Assembly (NCBI GenBank): GCA_036426205.1
Contig: CM071568.1
Location: 228,168,777 to 228,232,776 of the forward strand
Origin: Ascaphus truei
Taxonomy: Eukaryota > Chordata > Amphibia > Anura > Ascaphidae
Length of the DNA stretch: 64,000 nucleotides
Direction: 5' to 3'
The translations under genes and the position numbers were made by a program. Positions 34,961 to 48,934 of this stretch are shown piece after piece; position 1 is the first letter of the stretch, and each line of letters starts with the position of its first letter. The notes under the pieces are model-generated. The model was given only the letters and a program-made list of their open reading frames with translations, did no database searches and was not told where the DNA came from.

Positions 34961-35640
34961 GAGAGAGATCCCTGGACTTATAAGGAAGGGGTGGCATGAC
35001 TTAAGGCCCCTCTCCTAAGGTGCTGTGATCTCAGGTCAGGGGGAGGGGATACAGAAGGAGTACTTAAGGTGAAGGGTAGGGATCCTAGCTTCCTCTTTCT
35101 TCTAGAATCCTCCCACCCACCCTGCTTTTTCGGCATGAGGGATGTCGGCTTTGGAAGAAGAGATCAGGATTTTGCTTTGTTTTGTCGTAGCTTGGAGTAT
35201 GTTTTGGTGGGAGTAATGTTACTCTGGGAGGGGGACTCAGTCAGCATGGGCTCCAGAAGGGAGGTTGCAGACATCGGAAGTATTTTAGTTGGGGAAGGCG
35301 GTATCATGGTAGCAAGGCTGCTGCGGCCGGAATGGTGGTCACCTTCCAGGTGGAATTTGTGGAAGGCGGTACTATTCCAGACTAGGTTCGGTTGGTGTGG
35401 TAGTGACCTTCCGATGGGGGCTCTGTGCAGTCAGACTGAATGGCTAGAAAAGTACGAGCTGAGGTTATCCGTCAAGCTCTGGTAGATGTGGGTGGAGCAA
35501 TCTGGCTAGGTCCCTAGTTGGGGATAAATACAAAATATTTATCTGTTGTTATAAAGCCGTGCCCGTTTATTTTTACCCAAAAAGTTGTGTGATGTTTTTA
35601 TTGGGTATGGGAGAGGAGTCCAGCTCGAGGCATAGGTAAG
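34961..35640 (+). repeat. GC-richer block, possibly an old LTR
   Basis: A change of composition, with ataaagccgtgcccgtttattt at about 35552 like an R/U5 region of an LTR, but no paired borders or duplication. The 138-codon frame at 35069-35485 has no recognisable domain. Confidence 0.25.
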
Positions 35641-36884
35641 TCAATTTTGTCTGTGCACCCATGTCTAAAAACATTTTTATATGCTATGTGTGGCAGTCTT
35701 TTAAAGCAGCAGTCGAAGCTGCCGTTTCCCCCCCCCCCCCCCCTTTAATATGTGCATCCGTAGAATCCACACAATGATAAGTAATTGCTAAATTGCCGAT
35801 CGATCCGTTCTCCTGTGATCAATCGGTGAAGATTTGGCTCGGGGTTCACTAAATGACTGCAGAGGAGTACTGACTCACTATCTGTGACTTTGTAAATGGT
35901 TGCTATAGAAACAAAAAAGGCTTGTTACATTATAATACATTAAAAATGTAATTCAGAATTATTTTTAAAAAATGCTACAAGTATTTTCACATAGTACAAA
36001 ACTGATTTATTTATTTAAAAAAAAAAACATAAATGTAGGATATTGCTTGGTCTGCAGCTTTGGTGGAGTTAGAATGTTGGATGTTGTCTGTGGGGCACAT
36101 ATGTAAATTATATGTGATATTAAACTATAAGCATGTACCACTTTTGAGCATCATAAAGGCGTCAACATTTTAATTAAAGTTTTTCTTGGCATAAACAAAA
36201 TACAGCATGTATGTTGACACAGACATTTCTTATTGCATCTGCATGTATGAACGCTTCATTAGTCAATCATTTATGTAATTGAGGAACTGTGCCTTTGATT
36301 AATGGTTAGATACTAGGATAATGGTAAGAGGAGGGGAGAAAAAGAATATATCTTTATAATTCATGTCAAATTAATTGGATTTCATTAAGACTTGCAACAT
36401 ACAGTATTAATGTACATATAATTTAACATGATAGACTCCAAACAAATACTAAGAAAATGTGCGAACAACGTAGAAACATTAATAATGTTAATAATACCAA
36501 TTTATAAGTTGCTAATGATTATAGTAAAGTCAATTCTTAACACAATGCACTTTCATTTTTAAAACACAGGTCTTCATAGTGTACAGTACTGTACATATTC
36601 CCCAAGTTTCTCTTCTTGTTATTGTTGCACATTAGTGCACTGAACTACAAATTGAAGCCTGCATTTGCACACATTAATACATCAAAAATAGCATTTTATT
36701 AAGTATCCTGATGACTTACTCTATTATGGTGAAGTAATGCTGGTCGGTGTATTTAAATAATCTATTTCTCTGCCATAAAACTCTGCATAACCAATTTTAT
36801 TATTTAATATGTTACTGCTATATGTCTTTTAAGAAAACTATGAATTCAGTTTTAACATATGTGTTAATACAAATATTTGTTTCT
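35641..36884. other. No gene seen
   Basis: A/T-rich DNA with a C run at 35727-35745; nothing else. Confidence 0.5.
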
Positions 36885-37370
36885 TGTATAGCGCTGACAG
36901 TATGCCAGGGGTGCGCAAACTCCCTGCACCCCCCCTGCCTGCTCTCCTCGTCTGTCACGCCTCCCCTCACCTCTACTGCCGCATCAAATTATGCTGCGTG
37001 GTCATTTGACGTCACGTCTCCATGGCAAAGGGTGTCATTTGACGCTGCGTTGCCATAGAGACACGTGACTAAAGCCGGGTAAGTAAGTTTATAGAGGCAT
37101 CACGTTCTAAGCGCGGGGCCTCTGTAAACGCTGCACCCCCCGGGGTGTGCGCCCCCCAGTTTACACACCTCTGCTGTATGCAATGCTCTTCATAAAATTC
37201 TGCAGGCACAGCGAGTCCCTCCCCTGAAGTGATTACAGTCTCATTTTGTTGCGTGGGACACAGGGAGATCAGGTAACTTGCTGATCATAAGGAGAGCTGA
37301 CAGTGGGATTCAAACTGGGTATACAGTATACACCTCTAACTCAATTTTCTTACCAACAGACTATTCCTTC
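36885..37370 (-). mobile_element. Diverged SINE, split by a hAT MITE
   Basis: The L2-like end (ttcttgtatagcgctgacagtatgc) stands left of the MITE 36906-37173, and caatgctcttcataaaattctgcaggcacag ... ggtaacttgctgatc, the reverse of the SINE middle, right of it. The SINE was therefore there first. Confidence 0.65.
36906..37173. mobile_element. hAT-type MITE, copy 2
   Basis: Starts CAGGGGTGCGCAAACT and ends with acacacctctg; flanked by cagtatgc (36898-36905) and ctgtatgc (37174-37181), one mismatch. Same family as 12333-12694. Confidence 0.88.
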
Positions 37371-38160
37371 CCCCAGCTGTGTCTCATACCTATTTCATAT
37401 GGTATGTCACCTCCTCTTTAAATTGTACACATTTTGTTTATAGGGGTTGTTAGACACTATAGCTATTGACCATACTGCATGCCATGTTTCGAGTGACAGC
37501 TGTATTAGGAAGGGGTAAAAGCGCTAATTGATTTGTCAGAATGTATTAACTAGTGTTCATCACACCAGCTTCACTTTCACCTTACCCATGGTATCTGCTG
37601 GTTTACCTTTGTAACTCATTCATTTCTGTTGCTATGTGATGATTGAACTGGGTATTTAATTGTGGTGGATGCCAATTGCCATTCAAGATCCCACCACGGA
37701 ACATTAAAAATATGCATATGAATATGTATGAGTATGTATATGAAATTCATCGTTCATTTGTTTAGGGAAAATACCTGTAGTAAAGAGAATGTGCAGAGCA
37801 TATTGTAGAAATAAGGAAATATGTAATCCATCTATTTTTTATAAACAGAAAAAAGAGGGCTGGAAAAATGATTTTCACAAACAAGGCTGGAGAAGAGCAC
37901 AGGCTAGGAAATAATGTATAGGGGCTGCAAATATGGGTAATGGGTGGTGGGGGGGAGGAGGTGGTACCTATGTGCCTTTCAACGATCCGTGGCTTTGGGG
38001 GTTATAAATTAACCGCCAGTAGTGCCAATTAGGGCACAATCGCACAGAAATTCCCATTGACCCCAATCTATTTTTCCTTGCAATAGTGCCCCGATCGGCA
38101 CTACTGTATCTGTTTAATGGATAACCTCCCTTAACCATATAAAGGTCCCTCTATCACATG
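37371..38160. other. No gene seen
   Basis: Unique-looking sequence with a small mirrored stretch near 38000-38110 (ccgccagtagtgcc / ggcactactg). Confidence 0.5.
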
Positions 38161-38340
38161 AATGTGGAAGCATGGACAAAAAACATCCACTGTACAGTAT
38201 ACAGCAAATAAAAATAGCACTTTGTAGCACATTCACATGTTTCAGACGGGTCCACAAATCTGCCTTTCCCCATAGTCGTTCAGCATACAGTGCTTCCACT
38301 GCAGCCAGGGATGCTGGGTAATGACATGCAAATGAGCACT
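38161..38340. repeat. Interspersed repeat, two direct copies (second at 38860-39006)
   Basis: Both copies share cacattcacatgt.tcagac.ggtccacaaa.ctgcctttcccc and catacagtgcttccactgcag..agggatgctgggtaatgacatgcaaat. A SINE lies between them (38497-38775). I do not know the family. Confidence 0.7.
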
Positions 38341-38495
38341 CATAGTGTCACTTTTTGCTTCTTATCCATTTTAACATGGATTCCTATAAGTTTATGTCTG
38401 TCGTGTTACACAGCTTTTAAAGCATGGCCTGGGTTAAATAAGTGCATGGTCAGCAAACCTACTTATACACAGCTGTTTTTACATTTTGTGTCTCA

Positions 38496-38496
<1 letters not shown>

Positions 38497-38542
<46 letters not shown>

Positions 38543-38775
38543 GCATGTTCTTGTATAGCGCTGCTAGTTATACGCAGCGCTTTACAGAGACATTTTGCAG
38601 GCACAGGTCCCTGCCCCATAGAGCTTACAATCTATGGTTTTGGTGCCTGAGGCACAAGGAGATAAAGTGACTTGCCCAAGGTCACAAGGAGCCAACACCA
38701 GGAATTGAATCAGGATCCCCTGCTTCACACTCTCAGTGCCAGTCAGTGTCTTTACTCACCCAGCCACTCCCGGGC
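38497..38775 (-). mobile_element. tRNA-headed SINE, copy 2
   Basis: Reverse of the copy at 32553-32816: an (AAT)n run of 15 units at 38497-38541, then agcatgttcttgtatagcgctgc, the SINE middle (cttgcccaaggtcac), and the tRNA-like head to about 38775. The better-kept core makes it younger than copy 1. Confidence 0.85.
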
Positions 38776-39179
38776 TCTGACCTTGGACTGTGAAGCTGGT
38801 AGTGGCCACAAACCAAGTATACAAAGTAAATTACTGTATGGTAAATAAAAAAGTGACAAAAACCCACCTCCAAATAGTGCACAGCAAATAATGCTTATGA
38901 GCACATTCACATGTCTCAGACAGGTCCACAAACCTGCCTTTCCCCATAATCTCTCAGCATACAGTGCTTCCACTGCAGCGAGGGATGCTGGGTAATGACA
39001 TGCAAATAAGATGTGTACAGCAAAACAACTACACCAGATTTATCAAAGGAAAACATCTAATTGCTTTAAATCGAAAAAATATCCTTTCATGAACCCGATT
39101 GCAGTTTTTTTTGCACCACAAGTTCAACCTATGCTAAATGTAGACAACAGATACATGTACTTTATCCTATATCTATACT

Positions 39180-39390
39180 TACTTATTGATCCAGAGGAAG
39201 GCAAACAAAAAACCCCAGTGACATATCATCCAATGATATCTCATAAGGGGAAAAATAAATTCCTTCCTGACTCCAAGAATTGGCAATCGGATTAATCCCT
39301 GGATCAACATCCTTCCCATGTATACTTATTTGGTATATCACTGTATACCTTTCCCATCTAAAAAGATGTCCATTGCCCGTTTGATGCAAG
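39180..39390 (+). repeat. Interspersed repeat with ccctggatcaac motif
   Basis: The text ttgatccagaggaaggc ... aaattccttcctgactcc ... ccctggatcaacatcc resembles a repeat that I recall as very common in frog sequences. I cannot name the family. Confidence 0.4.
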
Positions 39391-41523
39391 AAACATGTGT
39401 TTCTGTTTAATGGTTATTCCAATAAAAAGTTCAAATGGAGCTAATCAGCTATTGGCATTAAAAAGCTTTTTTTATATGGTGTAATAACTAACGTGTGATA
39501 GGCATTGATTGATAAGTGCATGCTATCCCTCAAGTGAATGGCTGTCACACTTTACTGAATACACTCCTATATCAACATAGGAAGGAACTATTATGAATCA
39601 AATTTGCCATCAATTAATATTGGAAGCATTTATAATAGCCAAAGGATGAGCAATGGATCTGATGTATTCATTATTACAAAGTAACCATTTGAATGTGTTT
39701 TGTTTTAAATAAATTGACAATTATAAGCTTATTTTAATTTTGCCTACTGTATATAAGAAAAACAGATTAAATGTATCATACCGTAGAAATTTGTAGCTTT
39801 TTTTAAACATTCAATGTTAAGTTTGAGATATTCTTTTCGATCTAATTGTTTTTTTTAATGTAATCATGCTTTTTGGGATAAATGTGAAGATCAAGAATGT
39901 TTTACGTTCTTTTGAAGGGAATAAAAGCAGAGTGCACGTCTAAATGTTTATTGAACCTTTTGCTTGTGCCCTACTTATATCAGAAGACCAAGAAAGAGAG
40001 GTGGAGAGCACTTTGCTTATGGAAGGTAGAAGTACGGAAGATTCTGTTCAACAAACAGTGACATCACATAAAGGGAAGAGCTAAAGGAGTCTAATGCAAA
40101 TAAAATTTCTGCATATTACTGTATATGTACAAATGAACGTGAATGTTTTTATACGGTAAGTATATAGTGGTAAATTCTATATCCGCCAACGCAGCCAATC
40201 CCCACTGACGCACAAAACAGCAATTTCAGCATTTATAGAACTACCCCACAGAGTTGTTTAATTTCAAATGACATCAATCACCCATATTTAATTATTTAAA
40301 CATTTTACTGAGTGGCAATGTGACTTTGTTAAAGTCTAAGTGATGCACAGTATAGCCCTGAATATGTCAAATGTAGCCCATCAACCATGAGAGAAGGCAC
40401 CTAATGTATGTTTGTATAGCTGGTTAGCATGTAAGAATCTTTAGACTGTTATAAGAATCGTGTGAGATTGTATTTGAGATGAAAAAAAAAAAAACTTGAA
40501 AGTATTAACAAGATTGAGTATGCAATCAGATTTTGAAGCCAACTGATAATGAGCAGTAAAAGACAAATCTTGAAGGAATGCAAGGTAATGACTTGTATTG
40601 CTACAAATAGAAATTGAAGCCATGTGAGAAGGTAATCAAATCCAAACTTTTATGTGCTGCTTCAGTGACTGGCAAAGACCACATTTCAAATAAATACATT
40701 ACCAACACCATAACCTGCACAGCTGCACTTTCTTTAAATAATCTCTTTGTATAATGTTCAAAAACCCTGCAACAGACTATAGTGCGACTCAGCACTGTAA
40801 ATATCAAGTCTCTATATTTGGGATTTTAGCATTTTCAAAGCACACTTCTATTGTATAAAGTTTCAAATGAAAATACATAAACAGAACAATTTTGTTTTGC
40901 ACTTATTGTCTTACTTTTCTCTCTGTTGAACTATCACTTTTTGTTTTACTATGATGAAATTACATTGATCCCATGAGAAAGTATCTCAATATAACTAGAA
41001 TGTTGATGCTGTATGTAACAAACTGTATAGATGAGCTATACAGTACCGAGGTATTCTTCTAACATTTGTTTATTGAAAAATGACAATTTCCAGATGAAAA
41101 ATGGGAACAGTGCAGTTACCATCAAATGCACTTTTCATCCTGAATAATCCCCAATGAAATAAACTCTACAATGAGAATGCAAAAGAGGGATTGTCCTACA
41201 TTATAGAATGGACAGCATTATAATTATTTCATTAAGATGATGTGATCTTCCTGAGCTCCTGTCTATGGGCTTGTAGGGTGTAAGTGAAAAATGAGACACT
41301 TTACATCATTTGTAATAACAGGAAACAAAGCAGGGTTTCAATACAATACGAATAGGTGATATTCTGCATTACTGGCAAGAACTGTGATTAAGGACCTGAC
41401 ATGAGCAGGTTTTGCTTATTTGAGCAAGTCACATACTGTAGCAACATAAGAAAAAGCAAGTTATCAAAACAGCCTATTGTAACTAAGACGGACATACAGT
41501 ACTCATAGCAATACTAACAATGT
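39391..41523. other. Unique intronic-type DNA, no gene seen
   Basis: A/T-rich, no domain in any frame. Confidence 0.5.
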
Positions 41524-41592
41524 ACATATATATATTATATATATATATACAGTGTATATATATATATATACTCACACACACACATATATATA
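41524..41592. repeat. Microsatellite (TA)n/(CA)n
   Basis: Runs of TA broken by acagtg, then cacacacaca and a short TA run. The TA parts can fold back on themselves. Confidence 0.9.
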
Positions 41593-43427
<1,835 letters not shown>

Positions 43428-43660
43428 GGGAGGAGCAGCTCAGTGAGTAAAGACACTGACTGGCACTGAGTTTGATCCAGGGGAGCCTGGTTCAATTCCC
43501 GGTGTTGGCGCCTTGTGACCTTGGGCAAGTCACCTTATCTCCCTGTGCCTCAGGCACCAAAACATAGATTGTAAGCTCCAATGACCTGTGCCTGCAAAAT
43601 GTCTCTGAAAATGTCACGTAAAACTAGCAGCGCTATACAAGAACATGCTATTATTATTAT
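43428..43660 (+). mobile_element. tRNA-headed SINE, copy 3
   Basis: Head ggagcagctcagtgagtaaagacactgac, B-box-like GGTTCAATTCC (43489), then ccttgggcaagtcac and the L2-like end with a short (ATT)n. The best B box of the copies here. Confidence 0.85.
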
Positions 43661-44805
43661 AACATTAGTATTTTGAAAGTTAGTTTGTAAACACAGGGGA
43701 GGAGTTTTATTTCCTTCTTCGTTGTGTGTGATATGACAGAACAGGAGTTTGCACAGGCAAACCTGCCTCATTCCTGCCTCCTTATCTTCCTTGGCTATAA
43801 GTTGAGTAAACACACACTCCGTATTCAGAGGCTATAATGAAAGTACATATTCTTAATTTTCTGTACTGTAGGTATGATTACATTTGTTTAAGGAAGACTA
43901 TTACATTCAAATTTTGTTTGCATATTAATAGGGATTGCATCTTTACGCGAGCAATTACTTTTAGTTCTTACAATATGATCTTTACAGTTTGACCAATATT
44001 GTTAAAACTACCACTTTGAAATTGAATGGAAGGTAAGGCCACTGTTTGTTTTGCGGTGTGAATGAGAAGATTAGTACAAGGATACACAGGCTATTGTGTC
44101 TACCACCTAATATATATATTTATTTTTTTAAACCATGAAATACAGTATAACAGACAATGGTGCAGGGTTAGATCACCAGTCTAATCAGGAAAGTCTCAAA
44201 GACCTCAATATGTGCAATTAAAAATACAGGTGGTAAAGTTAAATATGGTGGATGCAGAAGGTACAGGATGAAAGAATGTTTCATGCCAGATTCCTTTAGA
44301 ATGTAGAAACAGTTAAACCCAGGGCAACTGTGACAAAGGCAAAATAGTTATTTACTGTCTGGAAGAGGTTCCCAGCTGGAGTGGTGGTACAGAACAAGTA
44401 GTTATTGAAGGAAACATGTTCACAAGATCACAATGGACCTGCAGGTTTATTCAGTAAGAACATATTTGTATTAGGAATAATAGGCTAAAGCTGTACAATT
44501 CCGGGCATTACTGAATTTCCTGCTCTCTGACTGGTTAAAATTCCGGGCATTATTCATTCAGTAATGTCCAGAATTTTTGGCAGCTTCAATGTGTTTATTT
44601 CCGGCCAATCAGCTTTTTCTTTTGCCAGAACAGTATTGAGACAGGGCAGGGGATTGGTCAGGAGACAGGAACAGCTCTCATACAGGGCAGAGGATTGGCC
44701 AGGAAGCAGCAGCAGGCAGTGGCTCCTCCCCATCCTTTCGTGAACACAGCTTCATTTTGAGTTGACGAGGGGGAGAGTGTTTGTGTAGGTGCAAAGTAAG
44801 TGGCT
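43661..44805. other. No gene; mirrored cgggcatta motifs
   Basis: Between 44500 and 44560 attccgggcattactgaat occurs twice, in part inverted, and again in reverse near 45626-45650. These may be the ends of an old element that now also holds the MITE and the TG array downstream. Confidence 0.4.
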
Positions 44806-45120
44806 CAGGCATACCCCGCATTAACAATATGCAATGGGCCCAGAGCATGTATGTAAAGTGAAAATGTACTTAAAGTGAAGCACTACCTTTTTTCCACTTA
44901 TCGATGCATGTACTGTACTGCAATCGTCCTATATGGGCATAACTGATGTAAATAACGCATTTGTAACAGGCTCTATAGTCTCCCCGCTTGCGCACAGCTT
45001 CGGTACAGGTAGGGAGCCGGTATTGCTGTTCAGGACGTGCTGACAAGCGCATGCGTGAGCTGCTGTTTGCCTATTCGCGAGTGTACTTAAAGTGAGTGTC
45101 CTTAAACTGGGGTATGCCTG
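44806..45120. mobile_element. MITE with ends CAGGCATACCCC
   Basis: The left end caggcataccccgcattaa pairs with the right end ttaaactggggtatgcctg. 315 bp, no coding part. A clean target duplication is not seen, so the superfamily is open. Confidence 0.65.
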
Positions 45121-45480
45121 TATGTGTGTATGTATGTAGCTGCAGCTGCAGAGTTTGTGTGTGTATCTGCAGTTTGTGTGCGTGTAGCTGCAGTTTGTGT
45201 GTGTGTGTAGCTGCAGTGTGTGTGTGTGTGTAGCTGCAGTGTGTGTGTGTGTGTCTGTGTGTGTAGCAGTGTGTGTGCGTGTGTAGCTGCAGTGCGTGTG
45301 CGTGTGTAGCTCAGTGTGTGTGTAGCTGCAGTGTGTGTGTGTGTAGCTGCAGTGTGTGTGTGTGTGTAGCTGCAGTGTGTAGCTGCAGTGTGTGTGGCTG
45401 CAATGTGTGTGTGTGTGTGTGTGGCTGCAGTATGTACACAGAGGGAGCTGCAGTGTGTGGATATAGATAGCTGCAGTGTA
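45121..45480 (+). repeat. TG-rich minisatellite with agctgca linkers
   Basis: About fifteen units of (TG)4-9 separated by tagctgcag. The many Cys/Val or His/Thr frames across it come from the repeat. The TG runs may form Z-DNA; agctgca marks PstI-like palindromes at each joint. Confidence 0.9.
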
Positions 45481-45960
45481 AGTGTATATAGAGGGGCTTT
45501 AATGTATTTACCATTTTATTTTAATAAAAAAAATCTGTATAACTATACAAAAGTGTCTATTATTTATAAAAAATAAAAAAAAGCCTACATTTAGCCTATA
45601 ATAGTAATAATCCCCTCAGAAAAGGGCATTACTGGCCAGTAATGCCCTGTTCTTCGGGTATTATTACTTAAGTATATACGGTTATTTGACAAAGACAGAA
45701 AGAAATAGACTATTTAGACCAGATATTTACTGTCTCTGCCAGTTTCAGTCACAACTGAAGATACATTTTAGTAGTAGTCAAACTGGTGTCCTGTATCCCT
45801 TATCCATAATGTCTGCTCTTTTTCACTAAACTATTTCAAAAAAAGCATAGTGTGGTCTTTTTATTTCATTCCAAGGGGGGAGGGGGGAGGAGTCACACTC
45901 TTTAGTCTTAGATGTATCTTTCTATCATTTTTATTTTGCTAATGGCCTCATCAAGGCATA
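45481..45960. other. No gene seen
   Basis: A/T-rich, with a palindromic gggcattactggccagtaatgccc at about 45626. Confidence 0.5.
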
Positions 45961-45995
45961 GGGGCGGATTCATCAAGCGCCAGTATGGTTTAGTG

Positions 45996-46290
45996 CAGTG
46001 GTGCGCAAACTGGGAGGAGCACCCCCCAGGGGGGCGCAAGACTTTTCTGGGGGGGGCACGGCATTTACAGAGGCCCCGCACTGAGAGCGCGTGGCCTCTG
46101 TAAATGTACTTACCGGGCTTCAGTCACGCGTCTAATGACGCCCATTGCCATGGAGACATGACATCAAATGACGTGACGTCACATGGCCCACCAGCGTCAT
46201 TTGACGCAACATTAGAGGTTTAGGGTGCGCGAACGAGGAGGAGAGTAGGCAGGGGGGAGGAGGGGGCGCAGCGCAATTTGCGCACCCTTG
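45996..46290. mobile_element. hAT-type MITE, copy 3
   Basis: Starts CAGTGGTGCGCAAACT, ends gcgcacccttg; duplication gtttagtg / gtttagcg (45988-45995, 46291-46298). Confidence 0.9.
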
Positions 46291-46364
46291 GTTTAGCGCA
46301 CAAAATGTTATATGAACTCACATTCAAGTCAATGAGAGTTAACGCTGTATTGGGTGTGCTAACC

Positions 46365-46712
46365 CAGGGGGGCGCAAACTTTTTTCCCTGCGCCCCCCTG
46401 CCGGCTGTCCCCTCACTCCCGCGCCCCCCCCAATCCCAACTTACCCGCGCTCCGGCGTAATGACGTCACGTTGCCATAGCAACGTGACGTCACATGACCT
46501 CGCAGCGTCATTTTGACGCCGCGTTGCCATGGCGACGCAGGGAGGAAGCCGCCAGAGCCACGGTAAGTTAGGTTTACAGAGGCCCTGCAGCTCCCCCGGC
46601 ACTTAATTTAAGTGCCTTCGGGAAGCGCGCGGGGCCTCTGTAAACCCCGCGCCCCCCGTCGGCAGTGTCGCGCCCCCCCTGGGGGTCGCACCCCACAGTT
46701 TGCGCACCGCTG
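46365..46712. mobile_element. hAT-type MITE, copy 4
   Basis: Starts CAGGGGGGCGCAAACT, ends gcgcaccgctg; perfect duplication tgctaacc (46357-46364, 46713-46720). Very CpG-rich with mirrored tgacgtcac. Confidence 0.92.
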
Positions 46713-46750
46713 TGCTAACCCATACTGGCATTAGATGAATCTGGGTCTTA

Positions 46751-47204
46751 GTCAATAAAGTGCAATAATTCCAATTTGGAACTACAGCATGGAATGTCCT
46801 TTTGACTTGAATGGGACTTTCTATGCGGTAGCACCGAATCAGTGTTATTGATCCTTATTGAAACAGAGAACTATAGAGTTGGTTTACAAACTCAAATAGA
46901 AAAGATTACATACTAAACAATCATATTCAATGAAAAAAGAATGTGCACATTTTTTTCTTAGATAAACCTGTACACATTCCATGCTATCTATCTGTAACCC
47001 CTCTACTACTGTATTAGCTCTCAGACTTACAACTGTAGTTGAGGCGGGGTCCTGAGTCCCTGTTAATAAATTACTGGCCAAAGGTAGCCTATGGTCAGGC
47101 AGCAGGAAAAATACAGACACAGTATGGGTGATACAACTAGTTTACTTATATTTAACTGACTGGTACCTTTTGATCCTCAGTTGAGGAACACTACACACAA
47201 TCAG
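46751..47204. other. No gene seen
   Basis: Unique-looking sequence; nothing recognised. Confidence 0.5.
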
Positions 47205-47935
47205 TGCCGGCCCGTCCATTAGGCAAACCTAGACGGTCGCCTAGGACACAAAGGTCCTAGCGGTGCATTAATAATAATATTATTAGGGAGTGGAGCGGCA
47301 GTAGTAGACGATGTCAGTGGAGGGAAGACGTTGAGACAGCAGGCGGTGCTGGCTTCGCTGTGGCAGGCGAAGACATCCGATCGGAGCAGGAGCTCAGGAG
47401 ACGGCAGGGGAGGTAAGCACTGTAACACCAGCGCCGGAAGTCCAGTGGACAACTTACGGTGTTACAGCGCATACCTCCCCTGCCGTCTCCTGTGCTCCTG
47501 CTCCGATCGGATGTCTTCGCCTGCCACAGCAAAGCCACCACCGCCCGCTGTCTCAACGTCTTCCCTCTGCTGACTTATTTTACTGCCGTTCCGCTCCTTG
47601 ACTCCTGGCCGCTCCGCTCCCGCTGTGCCGCCGTCAAGCCTGGTAAGAGAGAGGGTAGGTGGAGGAGGGTGGAGGGGGGGGGGGGCGGTGCAAATGTCAG
47701 ATAATACTTTCTATATTGTCTGACATTATTGGTTATCCAACCCGGTATTGGTCTCGTTTAGGTCATATAACCAGGAATCTCCTGTTTTATTATTTTTTAT
47801 TTATTTATCTTTTTTTTTAAATAATTTTTCTTTTTTTTTGTCCGGCATTTTGGCACCCTATTATTTTTATTTTGCGTTGTGCTGGGGTGCGGTCGCACCA
47901 CTGCAGCCCCAATAGCTACGCTACTGTTTATTTTA
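47205..47935. mobile_element. DNA-transposon-like repeat with a 128-bp hairpin
   Basis: 47317-47445 and 47448-47575 are inverted copies (agacagcaggcggtg..., ggcaggcgaagacatccgatcggagcagg in parts), giving the same peptide frame on both strands. The whole lies between cagtgccggccc (47201) and tagctacgctactg (47936), forms seen at hAT-like or related ends, but no duplication is evident. Confidence 0.5.
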
Positions 47936-48489
47936 TTATTTTATTTATCTTATTCCATAGGGTGCATGAAACCCTTGTGCTGGCGCTGTACACAGTACAC
48001 AGGTTACTACTCAATCCCCAATAATGCTGCACAGTTTTGAGTCAGTGCCAGTGGCGTAATAGCCACTCAATCCTGGGTATGTTGGCTTGTGATGGTGCAA
48101 GCACACCACGGGAGCTCATTGTGTACTGAACCTGTTACAGGCCTGTTCTTCGAAAAGGGTGCTTCGTTCTGTGCTTTTATTGCCATTGAGGGTTCCCTCT
48201 GGCGGCGCTTGATCTCTCGTCCACATCTGGAACTGTAGCTCTCTCTGCTGCTGCTGCTGCCACATGCACACGTGCACTCTCTGCAGATCTCGACCGAACT
48301 TGATAGCACGCCGGTTTGCACAGATCTGACTCAACATGTGTCACACTCCTATTGCATGCTGGATGGTGGGGGGATGAGTTGCAGAGCTGCAGATAACATG
48401 ATCTTTAGATCTTTTCTACAGTACATCACCATCCCACAAACTCAGTACTCACAGGTTACATTGTAGCTACAGGACTCCTTTTTTTCCTC
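47936..48489. other. No gene seen
   Basis: A ctgctgctgctgctg run at 48247 and a C/T-rich stretch; nothing else is recognised. Confidence 0.45.
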
Positions 48490-48934
48490 CTGAAGGGAAA
48501 TACCACTTTTATGTGGGAATGGGCCAAGAAAGGCTAAGTGCCGAGACGTAGCCGCCCCCCTTGATTTTTGGATTGTGTTCCTTTTTTTCTTTTTTGTGTT
48601 GTTGCCTTTTTGGCAGTGTGCAGCACCTTTTTTGCACTTTATTGTTATATTTGTAGTGTGTAGATCAGTGTGTTTGTCTTCCTTGTCCCCCTTCCTCCTG
48701 GGTATACCCCTCTCTGGGGGAGTATTTGTTTGTGTAGCTGTATCTTGATAATGCCTTGTGCAATATGCTTTGTTTATTAAATTGCTTTGTGTTTGACCAC
48801 TATTAGTGTCACAGCTGTTTATGAGTGCTGCAGGTACTCTTTTATTTTTGTATCTGTCTAGGGTTTAGGGAGACCCTTATACCTGCGTGCATCACTCTTT
48901 TTGCTCATATATGTAGTAGTAGTGCTGATTGACT
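48490..48934 (+). mobile_element. PLE-like 3' fragment
   Basis: Starts near a decayed hammerhead-like motif (gccaagaa, ggc/gcc stem, gaga, cgtagcc at 48521-48555) followed by T-rich non-coding sequence as in the pseudo-LTR parts of copies A and F. It abuts the broken Gypsy integrase at 48935. No duplication found. Confidence 0.4.

Larger units (their letters stand above)
45961..46750. mobile_element. Old palindromic MITE invaded by two hAT MITEs
   Basis: The pieces 45961-45995, 46291-46364 and 46713-46750 join into a palindrome of about 140 bp: gattcatcaagcgccagtatgg on the left mirrors catactggcattagatgaatc on the right. Both inner elements have their own 8-bp duplications taken from it. 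Confidence 0.75.

Noticed and set aside
35069..35485. 138-codon open frame as a gene
   Set aside because: No domain, no codon signature that I can see, lies in a GC-richer block that looks like an old LTR; such length arises by chance in 64 kb.
38290..38670. Frame with a poly-Asn tract
   Set aside because: The Asn run is the (AAT)n tail of a minus-strand SINE; no other support.
45273..45514. Cys/Val-rich and His/Thr-rich frames
   Set aside because: Translation of the TG array only.
47314..47573. Two similar 80-residue proteins on opposite strands
   Set aside because: They are the two arms of one hairpin read in both directions.
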